Assembly (NCBI GenBank): GCA_018398815.1
Contig: CM031602.1
Location: 102,420,683 to 102,484,682 of the forward strand
Source of the DNA: Conus ventricosus
Lineage: Eukaryota; Mollusca; Gastropoda; Neogastropoda; Conidae
DNA: 64,000 nucleotides
Direction: 5' to 3'
Part shown: positions 53,030-64,000 of the stretch, in pieces
How the letters are laid out: each line of letters starts with the position of its first letter
Position numbering within the stretch: position 1 is the stretch's first letter
Notes under the pieces: generated by a model
Database searches by the model: none
What the model was told of the DNA's origin: nothing
The model's input: the letters and a program-made list of their open reading frames with translations, nothing else
Position numbers and translations under genes: made by a program

Positions 53030-54035
53030 TTTTTTCATGCAGATATGCTTGTGACATACAATAGACGTGCACGTGATCAACCTGTCAATGTGAAACTTTC
53101 TGTGCATTCTGCATATTGTGTTGACTTACAATTTTACAGCAATGTGTACAACGTGCCATCGGTTGATATTACTGATGAAGAAACTACTTCTCCTGATGTT
53201 GTTGACACTCCTTTTCCTGATGGTGCCAATGTTGTGAACAAGTGTGATTCCAAACGGACGGACTGTCTTCCTCATACTTTACATGGTGATTCAAATGGAC
53301 TGTTCATTGTGTGCTTCATTACCTGGATTTGACTGTTTCTCCAAGAGTGATGAACATGTATGATGATCATTGCCTTGAATCTAAACATGATATCCCCACT
53401 GTTTCACTTTCCGTTCTAAAGAGACTATTTATTATATTCAGTTTGATGAGCAATTATCTGATGTGTAAAAAGAAGAATTGAACTCCGTGTGTCATAATTT
53501 TTTTTTTCACTTTGTTTACAGATAATCCTGGATGTGTCAAAGCCGAATTTCTCATGTGATCCAACTCACTGATAGCAAACCCATTAGGTTGAAACCATAC
53601 CCATTACCTCTTTCAGCACTTGAAGTTGTTAAACAGGACGTTCAGACTATGCTAAAACTTAGTGTCATTGAGCCTAGTCAGTGCCCTTACAGTTCTCCCA
53701 TTGTGTTTTTAAAGAAACCAGATGGAGCAATCAGATTCTGCATTGATTTCCTGTTTGGAGAGAGACTCCTTGCTCCACTATTGAGAGGGAGTGTTTGGGA
53801 ATTGTTTGGTCTATCCAGAAGCTATCTCGCTATCTCTGTGGACAAACGTTTGTTCCCTAGACAGACATAAGCCACTCACATACCTCACTAGTTCTTTTTT
53901 TCAAAAGTGCTAGAGTCACTCGATGGTCTCTACTGTTGCAAGCGTTTATGTTTGATGTTCAGTCTGTTAAGGGTGTTGACAATGTTCTCATTGATGTACT
54001 CAGTTGCAATGGCCAGTCTCGTACTATTCTGTAAC
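53030..54035 (+). mobile_element. Element C: Ty3/gypsy relic, integrase end-RT-RNase H with internal deletion
   Basis: FFHADMLVTYNRRARDQPVN (53031-53090) matches the integrase C-terminal FHANML segment and runs into a linker with DITDEETTSPDVVDTPFPDG. RT follows (53532 on): KPIRLKPYPLPLSALEVVKQ, LSVIEPSQCPYSSPIVFLKK and IRFCIDF (53728-53748). There the RT stops and the sequence jumps to RNase H: RECLGIVWSIQKLSRYL-like (53783-53840), KPLTYL, RVTRWSLLLQAF and KGVDNVLIDVLS (about 53968-54005). About 250 codons of RT/RNase H are missing. The integrase end again lies before RT. Confidence 0.8.
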
Positions 54036-54660
54036 TGTTGGTCGGAAACATTTTGTATTGCCCGTTTCAACCTTGTTGTTGTCTAGATTGCTGTAGTGAA
54101 GCATAGGACATTTGTCTGATCTACAGTCAAATTAGGTTCAAAACAGAGTGACTGAGGGCAGAAAATGAAGCAAAATTTCAGTTCTCCTGCATCTGATTTT
54201 ATTAACATTACCCACACCCCTACATACAACTACCCACACATAACTGCTATCATCACCATCACCACCCATTGACGTCATCTATTTATTGATTGTTTTTTTA
54301 TTCTTTTGTTTTTCCTTTGTCTCTTATTATCATTATTATTTTGTTTTACTTTATTTATTTATTTATTTATTTATTTGTTTTGGCCCCAGTAAATACTAGT
54401 ATCAACCCATCATAATCACTACCGTCACTAATATATCAGACTATTCTACAAAACAAGCTACAAAACCCCATTGTTTCACACACTCCATTTACCTCCTCCT
54501 TCCCTTCACCCCCTTCCCCCCACCCCTTCACTATTTCCTCTCCCATGATCCCCTCCTGTGTGGCCTCGTTTCCGTCCTGTGGCCATTTTGGTCAGGCGGC
54601 GAACATGAGAAGATAAGATGGTTTCTTGTTCTTCATTTTCACTGTCCTAAATGTTTTTTT
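54036..54660. other. Non-coding stretch with (TTTA)n
   Basis: TTTA repeats at 54345-54378 and a TGACGTCA palindrome (CRE consensus) at 54270-54277. No gene seen. Confidence 0.5.
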
Positions 54661-54686
54661 GTTGTTGTTTTTTGTTGTTTTTGTTT

Positions 54687-54716
54687 CGCCTGAAGAAGAC
54701 CCAAGAGGTCGAAATG
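54687..54716 (+). ncRNA. Hammerhead-like or Penelope/LINE 3' hairpin motif
   Basis: CCTGAAGAAGACC, CAAGA, GGTCGAAATGC: a CTGAnGA box, a four-pair GACC/GGTC stem and a GAAA box. This order resembles the hammerhead ribozyme core (CTGATGA-stem-GAAA) found in the terminal repeats of Penelope-like elements. The second box differs by one base from the hammerhead consensus and the outer stems could not be confirmed. It may be only a conserved 3' segment of a retroelement. Confidence 0.3.
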
Positions 54717-55711
54717 CACTGTCTCTTGTCCTGTACTTGATTTGTCTGTGTCCTTGGAGGTAAATTCTAAATTCTACAGTAAAAAGCAGTTTTTTTCCTA
54801 TGGACATTTCATGTGTTGATAAAGCATCTCAGAATTTTCAAAAGAAAAAAGGGTACTTTTAGACGTCATTTGTCAAATTCATTTCCGCGTTGTTGTTGTT
54901 GTTGTTTAAACGCCATTTTGTCTTTTTTATGTTTTGCATATCTTTGAGGCAATTTGTAAATTGTCCAGAATCTTCATAATATATTTTGAAAATAGAGGAG
55001 CTTGTTGTATGTAACTTGGACATTTTTTTTCTCGTAACCTGTGACAAAGGTTTGATCCCTCTTTATTTGTTTTTCTTCTATGAAAGCTGGCGCTTTTTTT
55101 AGAGGGGGGATTTATCACACGCACGATCGTGAACGTGTGCCGTTTGTATAGCCATAATTTTTCTCTTTTGTTTTAGCGAGTAGTTTCCAGCTGTCAACTT
55201 TGACAAGTTCGGCTGCAAGATCAACACAGATCGAGCTAATGGCGTTGGAAGCAGTCACGTCTGCTCCGTTATTTTTCTCTGTCCCTGCTTGTTGGTCGGG
55301 TCTTGGCAATTTTCAATCCTCCCCAGAGGGGTTTTCAACTTGAGGCGTGGGTCCAACTGGCTGAGTGCACTGGAGGAAGTGTTCTTGCTGTCCTAGGCCT
55401 CTTCTCCCTGCTGTGACAGGGCAGTCTTCTCTGAGGCCAGGATTCACCTTTACTCCCCCAGTGCCTTCCTTTTCAACAGCCAGTAGGTCTGTTCACTTTC
55501 AGAGCAGCCAGTGTCTTCCCTCCAGACGCTGACTGGTGCACTTTGTTATGGACCTTCCTCCCCTGTGCCCAGTCGCAGGAGTGGGACCAGTTGTTTTGAA
55601 TCGTGCTCTTCTGTGCCTAGTCTCAGAAGTGTTTTTGTATGGACTGCAATCGAAGCATCTGCAATAGAGGTCAGTTTACTTTGAAGTGATTGATGATCAT
55701 CACCACACAGA
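54717..55711. other. Non-coding, nothing recognised
   Basis: Two GTTGTTGTT runs (54891-54905 and upstream at 54661-54680). No frame longer than 90 codons and no domain. Confidence 0.5.
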
Positions 55712-55790
55712 GTGTTGTGTGTGTGTGTGTGTGGTGTGTGTGTGTGTGTGTGTGTGTGTGTGGTGTTGTGTGTGTGTGTGTGTGTGCAAG
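55712..55790 (+). repeat. GT microsatellite
   Basis: About 75 bases of (GT)n with three short interruptions. Confidence 0.9.
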
Positions 55791-56560
55791 TCCACTCAAG
55801 TTTGGACAGCAACACACCTGACCAGTGATTGGAATTTCGAAGGGATTCAATTGATATCCTGGAGCATTCATGTCATATATGCCCATCGGTCCCGGTGGAG
55901 CATACGCCATCGACGACCCTTCGCCATCACACTCTGTTCTGGGGCTGGTCTGGTCACTCCAGTCCAGTTTGCCCCTTGTTGCTTCAACTCCGCCTCAGTG
56001 TCTTGCCTCCCTTTTTGGAGGCGGTCCCCTTTTTTCTCTTTTCCTGCATTAGGTCGGGGCTTGGCGTGTGGTCGGGATGCTGGTTTCCCTGGGGGTTTGG
56101 GGGTCCGACCAACCCCATTTCCTCCGTAGTATCGTTTGGCCCTTTTTCCTGTCCCCACGTTCCCACGATTTCGTTTCAGCCCTTTGTCCTGCCATGGGTT
56201 TTGTATTGCGCCCAACAGGTCTTGAAAAATGTCGAATTTTTGGTTGCATCGTTGTTTTGTCCCCCCATGCTCGCATCTGTAGAGCAGAATTATTCACCTG
56301 GATTGAAGATCGGTTTGGTTTCTTATGCTGATTCCTCCAGATCCCCAGATGTCCTTGAACTGACGAAAGTTCTTTCCCTTTCCGTTTTCTGGCTGTGAGT
56401 CTGGGTCCGTGCCTCCCTGTTGGTAAACCACGCTGCCCAGGAGACGAAAACCCCACCCCCTTTGGGGGGGCTCCCACCCTGTGTGATGTTTTGGCAGGGG
56501 TGTTGAATTTCATCAGCTCGTCTTCTTCTTGTTAATCTTGACCCCTGTCCGGTGAGGGGG
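55791..56560. other. Overlapping open frames without recognised domain
   Basis: Frames on both strands are open for 115-189 codons (plus 55829-56398; minus 55868-56215 and 56049-56513). The minus-strand product is basic, Gly/Pro/Lys-rich, and ends in a PAPEQSVMAKGRRWR segment, which could be a gag-like nucleic-acid-binding fragment of a retroelement. There is no zinc knuckle or other motif. I cannot decide the strand. Confidence 0.25.
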
Positions 56561-59500
56561 TCCCAGGCGAGTGGCTATCCTGCCGGCGGGGGGCTGTGTG
56601 CGGGAGTTACTTATTTAGTTAGTTAGTGTTTATAGGGTCCAGCGGACTACGGGAGCCAATTCGGAAACCTCACTATCTATCTAACTCTAAAAACAAAACG
56701 CAACTTATTACCATCGTTAAAATTTATAAACAAAGCCTTTTATCTTTTCAACCCGACACACCTTATACATTATTAAAACACTATATTTTATAAAATAATT
56801 TACCTTTTTCCCAAAAAAAAAAAAAAACTCTACTGAAATCTCACAAAAAAAAACTGATAAATCACTGGTGGAAAAACCTTCTCTCTGATACACATCAAAT
56901 CAGCACATTCTTCAAAAATATTAACACTGAACAAGCGTCACACCAACACCCCATGGGGGGTCTCCCTTCGATATCCAACGTGGTTTATGCTGTCCCCAAT
57001 TTTAAGCAGACAAACCGATTCCCTTTACGGTTGTACCACCGATGGGAAAGGTTGGTTAAATCGGGGGAAAATTTTTTAAACAATTATATAAATTTGATTC
57101 CCCATTCACTCTGCCACAGTTCACGACAATAAAAACAGTTTTAAGACGAATCAAGTGAGGAACAAACTGCATAGGCCTCCGGAAAAAGATTTGCACGGAC
57201 TTTTTTTGGTCTTTGTCCACCCGAGTTCCCATAGTTTCCCCATGGGGCGGGGGATCCACAAGAAAACTTATGTTTTCCCGAAGAGACAACCCAGTTGAAA
57301 TAAATAATATCAGCCAAACGGGGACCTTCTCTTGTCGAAAAACCCGCAATGCCGACAATGAACCGTTTAAAATGAAAACCCTCTGTTTGACCTGGACCCC
57401 GCATGAGGGCCAGATTTAAAGCCTTCAGTTCAGCGTATAAAAAGACGAAAAATCCCGCAATTTTAACAAAGTGGGCTCCTGAAAATTGTTATCCACAAAA
57501 TGGCAGCTGCACCCCTTTTCCACCTTTTTAGAACCATCATAAAAATCTTGATAAAACTTAAGATGAAATTTTTTGGAAAGCCCAAAAACCCTCCTTACAC
57601 TCCAGGGGGGGTTCCCCAAATTTTCAAATACAAAATTTTTTTGGAGATGTCGAAGGCCCCCAAGCAATCCGCAGCCCCTTGAGTTTAAGGGATCAAGAGC
57701 TTTGGGGTAAGACTTTCGTGCAAACCATAACCACACCCCTAATCTAGTTTTGGTCCACCAAGCCCTACATCGCAACAAAGTTCGCTTGTCTGCCCCCAAT
57801 CATTTTGATATAACCTTAAAACTTCAAACCTGACTGGCAAGATTGTTTAATGTATTTAATGTGAGGCAAAAAAGAAAGTTTTTATTATAAAAAAACAACC
57901 ACAATATTTTCACTTTTTTGGGAATCTTAAAATTACCTGACCATTGAACGAAGGGGTTTAAAAGACCTAGATTTTTTCCTATCAAAAAAATACACTCGTT
58001 TAGTAGCTGAAAATTTAAAAAAAATCCTTTTTCATAACCCATGCTGAACCGTTTTAACAGCAACAAATTTACGCTCAGCTGCACCAAATTTTCCCCTTGG
58101 CAAGATGGAGAACATCAACAAATAATGACTTATAAATTTCCGATTTATGACGGGCAGTTATTAATCTTCAGATTGAACAAAGGGGGAAAAGGGATCTACC
58201 CGGGGGACACCCATCTCCTCTCAAAAGGATCCAAAAGGTCGAATGAAGTCTAACCTGCTTTAGACAAAACATAGCAATAAAAAGGGTAAATTCCCTTTTG
58301 AAACAATGCTTCAACCTAAGAACCCCCATCCTGCATTTTTGGCAAATTTTTTCAAAAACAAAAAGAATAGAAATTAAATTTCCTTTTAATTAAGCATTCC
58401 TGAAAAAAACTCATAGAACCATTTTTATCAAGTACTGCGGTTTTTTCCCAAAATCCCACGGGGAAACATCAAAGGGGCCCCCAGACATTCTAACTGCCAA
58501 ACAATCGAGATTACCTTTCTCTCCATAGTTTTACATAGAAACAGGGGGCTATAGGACGATAGTTTTTGGGGACCGAAGATCTTTCCCTGGTTTAGGAATT
58601 GGAAAACAACCGCCTCCCCAAGAAGGTGAAAATACCCTAACCCCAAAAACTGAAAAACAGAGACAAAAACCAAATTTTAAACCCCTGGCGGCAAATGTTG
58701 AATAAATTGTAATGAATGTCTTTTGGCCCAGGAGCTAGTTTTTGGGCTTTCAAAATGCGTCCTTTAACTCATCCATGCTAAAAACGCATTTTGAATCCTC
58801 GAACTATTTGGCACAAAGGGGAACAAGATTTTGCTCACGATTTTGATACCGGGAATTCCTTGCATAATGATCATGAAAATTTTGAGGAAGTAACAGAGCA
58901 AGTTACAACCTCCTTTTTATAAATAATCGATCCATTTACTTGCAAACTTTTTTGTAACTGTGTACCGTTTTTCCCCTTAACTTAGGATTTTTCCAGACTT
59001 TTTCCTTGAATTGCCCTTAAAGGACAATTTAAAAAAAAAAATTTGGGTTCTTTTTTCTTAGTTTTAAAAGAAACCGACACTTAGCCCCCAGCCTGATTTT
59101 TAACTTTGTTCCCCACCAAGAAACCCTAGCAAAAAGTTTTTTGAGCACTTTTTTCTTTTCCCCTTCAAATTTTTTTGCACTCTTTATATCCCAAGGGTCT
59201 TCGTCTTTGGTTTATCAGGGGGATTTGGGGAATGTTTCCCTTTAGCATCTCTACTATCCTGTACGGATCCCCGGTCGTCAGGAAGCAAGGTTTCGACGCC
59301 CCAATTTCCCACTGTATCCTTTTTTTCCTGCCTTTTGAAGGGTTTTCATGACCAGTCAATGCCCAAAAAGAACACACAGAGCCCCCCTCCGAACCCTCTT
59401 CCCCCTCGAAATTTTCAGACAGCGGGCCCGGCGGGGGGAAACCTACATTTCCCATGTCCGGGTGGAGCCCGGATGGGGGAGATGATTTTCTCGGGGACCG

Positions 59501-60453
59501 TAATCCCTCAGCGCCCCACACGCCCTCTTGCCCACACTGCAAAGGCCCTTTTCTCTAATCTATTCAAGGTCGAAACCCTACTTATCCCCCCGTACCAAAC
59601 TTACCTTTTGAGCGACCCACAAAAAACACAAACTTTAAAACATAAATGCAACCACCAAAACCCCACGGGTATACAACACCCCTTTTACCTCCACACCCCA
59701 CCAAAAACCCTCACACCCCAAACCCACACCACACATCAGCACAAGGATTTCCCCCACCCCACTGTCCCCACTGTCACATCACGCAAAAAACATTGCCCCA
59801 CAACCTCAGGGACAAGTGACCAAGGGAAAACTAAATCAAAAAAAAATGGGGTTGCGACAGCTAGGAAGTGACACATAACCAAATCAGACAATTTAACAAA
59901 GATGGGGGAAAAAAAGAAAAAAAATTTAAATGGGGTTAAAAGGGGTACCGGGTTTTTGAAACAAAAAAGGGGACAAAATTGGCAAAGGGAACGCGTCAGG
60001 ACCCAAAAGGGAAGACCAGCGGGCTCCAAAACAAAAAAATTTTGTATCAACTCACAAATTTACATGTATAAAAGGGGTGTCAATCGCCACTTAAGATTTT
60101 AAACTCAAACAGAGTATTCCTCCCCCCTGTCTAGGTCACAACAATTTTTTTTAATATTCAAATAAATCAGCTCATGTCAGCAAATCATCCATCCACCATC
60201 CCCATACTTTATTTGCAACACCCCCCACTCTCCATTCTACTTAAAGTTGTGACTGGGACTAATGCTGTTGCCACACCTGAACCCGCACACGTGGCGCGCT
60301 ACGAACTGCGGGGTGGTACAATGGGGTGAGGGGCACATTAAAGCGAATGTGTGATGCAGACTAAGGGGCAAGCGCGAAAAGCTGCTGATTTGTCAAGGGG
60401 CAGCGTCTTCACAGCACGACCTTCCCCCGGCCACACAAACCCAAACACAATTC

Positions 60454-60456
<3 letters not shown>
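56561..60456. other. Low-accuracy sequence, no gene supported
   Basis: A TTAGTTAGTTAG-TGTTTATAGGGTCC segment near 56607-56650 resembles the start of a common mollusc interspersed repeat, but only weakly. The rest is rich in runs of A, C, G and T and shows no domain in any frame; frames up to 178 codons (59335-59871, Pro/Thr/His-rich) arise from low-complexity composition. Confidence 0.5.

Positions 60457-60492
<36 letters not shown>
60457..60492 (+). repeat. Poly-C run, about 36 bases
   Basis: Uninterrupted C-run. Length uncertain because homopolymers are poorly resolved in this region. Confidence 0.8.
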
Positions 60493-60493
<1 letters not shown>

Positions 60494-60599
60494 ACCGACG
60501 CCACCGGGAAATCTGAATCCCACAGAACCCCCCTGACGTGACGAGTAGTAAGACCACGGAGTCCAGATGAAGAAAGGGGCGACAAGGACAAGAGGGCTG

Positions 60600-61078
60600 G
60601 ATTGGCGCAGGATGCAGCGGGGGGCAAGGCTGCAGCTGGTGGCAAAGGATGCAGTGGCGGCAAAGGACGCAGCTGGCGGAAAAGGGGCGCAGCTGCGGCA
60701 AAGGGCGCAGCTGGTGGAAAGGGTTGCAGCGGGGAAAGGGAACGCAGCAAGGGTTGCAGGGGGGCAAAGGGGCTGCAGCTGGCGGCAAAGGGCTGCAGCG
60801 GGGCGGCAAGGGCTGCAGCGGGTGGCAAAGGATTGCAGTGGCGGAAAAGGGGTGCAGCTGGCAGAAAAGGGCGCAGCGGGCAGAAAGGGGCTGCCACTGG
60901 CAAAAAGGGGCTGCGCGGTGGAAAGGGGTTTGCAGTGGGGCAAAGGCTGCAGTGGCGGCAAAGGGGCAGCTGCGGCAAAGGGTTGCAGTGGTGGAAAAAT
61001 TGCAGCTGCGAAAAAAGGTTGCAGCAGGGGAAAAAGGGGTTTCAGCTTGGAAAAGGGTTTGCAGTGGTGGCAACAAGT
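60600..61078 (+). repeat. 18-19-bp GC-rich minisatellite
   Basis: About 25 units close to GCAGCTGGCGGCAAAGGG. Because the unit is mostly 18 bases, frames on both strands stay open for 160-240 codons and give Gly/Lys/Ala or Pro/Leu/Ala-rich products that are not genes. Confidence 0.9.
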
Positions 61079-63500
61079 CATGTGGACATCATGACCAAAG
61101 TCACCTTCAATATATCCCACTCCCCTTGGCCCACGCCCTTTAATATAAAACCCCCCATTTGACCAGCTCTGCCCCATCACTTGAGAACTTTACATTGCCT
61201 GTTACCAATCATAAAGTGGAAATTTGTTAGTTCTAAACCCAAATTTTAAAAAACATAATTTCTCCAGTCCCAAATTTTTTTCCCCCTTTGGGAGAAATAC
61301 GCCTTTGGCCACACTGCATACGTTTTATTTTTAAAACAACAAAACGCAACTAAACCCCGGGGGCACACAAACTGTGTGTATTACAATTCTAACACCCCTT
61401 ACAACTCTTACTATCAATACCCACTTAATTCAAGCACAACTTCACATACGTCCCAAATCCCAACCCCCCTCCATCGCAACAAAAAACCCAAGTTAGAAAA
61501 AAATTTTTCCCCCCCTTAAAAAACCCTGTTTAGGAGAATCCCCCAAAATTTTTAAAAATTTAAAATTTTGTATAGCAACCCAAAAATAAAAAGTGAAGCA
61601 TTATCACAATTTTCCTACACCTAAAGTGGGGGCATACTTACCACTTTCCCAAATTCAATTATCATATACACAGCCATTACGGCCCCCTAACAGTTCACCA
61701 ACAGTCCCCTGATTTTTGCCACATCGAGGGAAATATCAAATTAAGCCTCACCTCCCATAATTTAAGCCCCCAAAAATACACTTATCATACAACCCCCAAA
61801 CTTAAATCATGACACCTTACAACTTATCCAACACATGCAAACACCTAAAAAACCTTTCCCCCTAACTACAATTAAGCCCAAAAAAAACTTCACCCCACAA
61901 ACACTCCCTACCCGCATCAAAAAACATTTCCTAGATAGGGGGAAGAGACTGTATTATCCTTTTTAACTCATTCCGCCCTCAAACCAGTTTTCCCCGGGGA
62001 AAGTGACCCAGAAGCGGGATAATACATTCTCTACTAAGAGACTTTTTTAACAAAAAAAAATAACGACACCTTACCACAACCCCCCACACACACACCAAAC
62101 ACACCCCATACACCCCGCGCAAAAGAGAGAGACAGACAGACAGCCCGACGACAGAGAAAAAAAAGACGAGAGGCGGGGGAAAACAAACACAACAGAAGAG
62201 CAGGGGAAACCCAAATTGTGGCACTGACAGAAAAAATGAGCGAGCGCATGGGCCCAAGGTTTGGCACACACAGACTGACACCAGGCCTAAAACAGAGTCT
62301 TCAAAGGGGCAGACCAGGAGAACAGTACAACACTGGGCAACACGGGGGGAAAAAAGGGTCACATGGGCCGGGTAACTGATCTAAAACAAAAACAACAACA
62401 CAACAAAAAACCCGATCGGGGGGCTGTTCACGTTTCGTGGTTAACACACACACACAACACAACCCCCCCATGGGGACAGCCGCACCTACACCCCGGCGGC
62501 CCTCACACTGGGCAAATGAAGGCAAAAAAAAACATACTGCCGCCCCCCCCCCCCCCCCCCCACCCCTCACGCCCGGGCCCGCTGATTTCAATATATTTCA
62601 CATCTTTCACAGCGCTACATGAAGTAACCCCCACCGTTTTTACATCTTTACTGACGCCGGATAGGGGCGTTTTTATTGCCTGTTATTGGGGTTGTGTGTT
62701 ATTTTAAAATGGCGGCCGGGTTTTCTGAGGGAACAGAATTGTGCATTCAAGTCACAAGTTTTACTTTAACTGAGTTTGGTATTTTCAAAAAAGAATCAGG
62801 GGAACATGTTGTTACCGCCGAAACCGAAAAAAATTTGCTTTCCTAAGGGGGGAGAAAAAGAAAAAAGTGAACCGACTGCTTTGGAAAAGAACGACTTCTT
62901 CAGGTTTGTTGGTTCAAGGAAATGAAAATGACATTACCGAAAAAGATGAGGCCCAAATTTTAATAGTGTTTTTAAAGTTATGAATTTTCCTTTTTAAAAA
63001 ACGGGGCTAGTTTGATAAAAAAAAAAAAAAGCAAACAATTCACACGCGTTATTGTTGGGCGTGGCTTGAGACAGCTAAAGCCATTTTGAAAGGCAAAAAC
63101 GCATCAACATGGGGTTCTTTCTTAGGCGCAGGGGGGCATGCGATTCATATGCCAGAAAACTTATTCGATTTAATATGTTTTTACAACTATCCAAATTTCA
63201 AAAGAGGAAACAGTATAAAATGAATTGTAGCAAAAAAGCCAAACCCCTAATTTGACTATGCAACTGGATAAAGATTTTCGAATGTTTTGGGGAAACAAAA
63301 ATAGAAGGGTTTCAGACCTTTGTACATCACCGTATGGGAGGGGTAGTGTGTGGGCCCGCAAATCTTTAATAAATGCTCCAAATACAAAGAGGATGACTCT
63401 ACTGGCGATTAAACCGCCAAAAAAGCTTGGCTACAGCAATTAGCTGTAACTCTGCCAAAGCCAGTTGCAAGCCGGGGAAAAAGAGGAGCACAGCAAACTA
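61079..63500. other. Low-accuracy, low-complexity sequence, no gene supported
   Basis: A-, C- and G-run-rich sequence, a 20-base C-run at 62542-62561 and CA-rich stretches. Frames such as minus 61979-62362 are Cys/Phe/Val-rich and have no domain. Confidence 0.5.
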
Positions 63501-63509
63501 GCCAAGGAT

Positions 63510-63655
63510 AATGTGATCACTTGACCTGCAAAGCGCAGCCTTCTGCTAATGACGTCAGACGGACACCTGCAAAAAGGGCCAAGTAATATAGACACTTGAC
63601 CTGCAAAGCGCGGAGCATGCAAAACTCAGCGGCAAATAGGCCAAGTGATCACATT
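63510..63655. repeat. Inverted 14-bp ends with internal direct repeats
   Basis: AATGTGATCACTTG (63510-63523) and its exact reverse complement (63642-63655) bracket about 118 bases that contain a direct repeat CACTTGACCTGCAAAGCGC (63518-63536 and 63593-63611, spacing 75) and a TGACGTCA palindrome (63550-63557). It could be a small MITE or tandem remnant. Confidence 0.6.
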
Positions 63656-63775
63656 GATCATTGGGGCCCATTGATTGAGGGTTCGGCAAGAACCCTGTTT
63701 AGTCACAAAGCAAGAAGTGGTTTTTGTTTCATTTTGTTTTTTTGTTGGGTTTGTGTTTTTGTCCTCCCCCATGCA

Positions 63776-64000
63776 CACCCCCACCCCCCCCCCCCCCCAC
63801 GCACTCCCCCCCCCCCCCACCCCCGGGGCTGTTATTGTGTGTTTTTTTTTGTTTTTGTTTTGTTGTTTTTTGTGTTTTTTCCTACCCCCCGCATGCACCC
63901 CCCCCCCCCCCCCCCCCACCCCACGCATGAACCCAAATCATCCCAAGTTCTTAATGAAAATTACCCCAAGTCACTTCTAAGTCATCCTCAAGTTCTTACT
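63776..64000. other. C-rich and T-rich runs at the window end
   Basis: C-runs at 63785-63799, 63806-63818 and 63898-63917 alternate with T/G-rich sequence. No gene. Confidence 0.7.

Noticed and set aside
52146..53072. Single 308-codon minus-strand gene
   Set aside because: The ends are microsatellite translations (Ser-Leu and Arg-Glu repeats); only the middle part, bounded by splice-like sites, is gene-like.
60393..61180. Pro/Ala/Leu-rich frames of 164-242 codons on both strands
   Set aside because: All from the 18-19-bp minisatellite; no non-repeat domain.
1..64000. tRNA, rRNA or bacterial-type features
   Set aside because: No cloverleaf gene, rRNA segment, Shine-Dalgarno-led gene string or prophage was recognised; tRNA-like strings found are retroelement primer-binding sites.

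Overview
The window is eukaryotic, most likely from a marine mollusc, probably a gastropod. This is an inference from several things: long GT and CT microsatellites, an AAT-anchored interspersed repeat carrying a TATATAGCGCC core, several non-LTR and Ty3/gypsy families, and one exon of a cysteine-rich LDL-receptor-class-A protein of a type that is common in molluscs. There is no bacterial gene organisation and no operon. Two runs of exactly 100 N (10152-10251 and 21084-21183) divide the window into three contigs, so order and distance across them are scaffolding assumptions.

Contig 1 (1-10151) is AT-rich and carries one or more decayed Polinton/Maverick (adintovirus-like) DNA elements. I recognise an A32-type packaging ATPase (plus strand, about 5290-5915), a retrovirus-like Polinton integrase (minus strand, about 7436-8402), a second copy of the integrase C-terminus in the opposite orientation (plus strand, about 2230-2692), and small Polinton-associated reading frames at 8743-8866 (minus) and 9776-10151 (plus). 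All are broken by frameshifts. No DNA polymerase or capsid gene could be identified.

Contig 2 (10252-21083) holds a full-length LTR retrotransposon (element A, 10388-18819) inserted in a non-LTR retrotransposon (family LINE-1). The LINE resumes at 18820 and ends in a 42-bp minisatellite. Contig 3 starts inside a second LTR family (element B), arranged as internal(partial)-LTR-internal-LTR-internal-LTR (21184-40384). It abuts another LINE 3' end (LINE-2, 40385 to about 41390). A second LINE-1 copy lies at about 43830-47115, and a third LTR-element relic (element C) at about 53030-54035.

The strongest biological signal is the pol gene order. In elements A and B the integrase lies upstream of the reverse transcriptase and RNase H (gag-PR-INT-RT-RH). 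This is the order known for Gmr1-type Ty3/gypsy elements rather than the usual PR-RT-RH-INT. Relic C keeps the same INT-to-RT junction. Both complete families have tandem-repeat coiled-coil segments in gag and identifiable primer-binding sites (tRNA-Pro for A, tRNA-Leu for B). The B LTRs carry a 17-bp perfect palindrome of nuclear-receptor half-sites.

The rest of contig 3 is microsatellites, minisatellites (46-bp hairpin repeats inside the LINE-1 coding region, a C-rich array at 47355-48265, an 18-19-bp array at 60600-61078) and non-coding sequence. Base accuracy varies abruptly. It collapses at about 36808 inside the third B copy, and is poor over about 45000-49900 and 56700-63500, where homopolymer-like runs are abundant. 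Many frameshifts are therefore probably consensus errors rather than mutations. The only convincing host gene is the minus-strand LDLa exon at 52332-52888.
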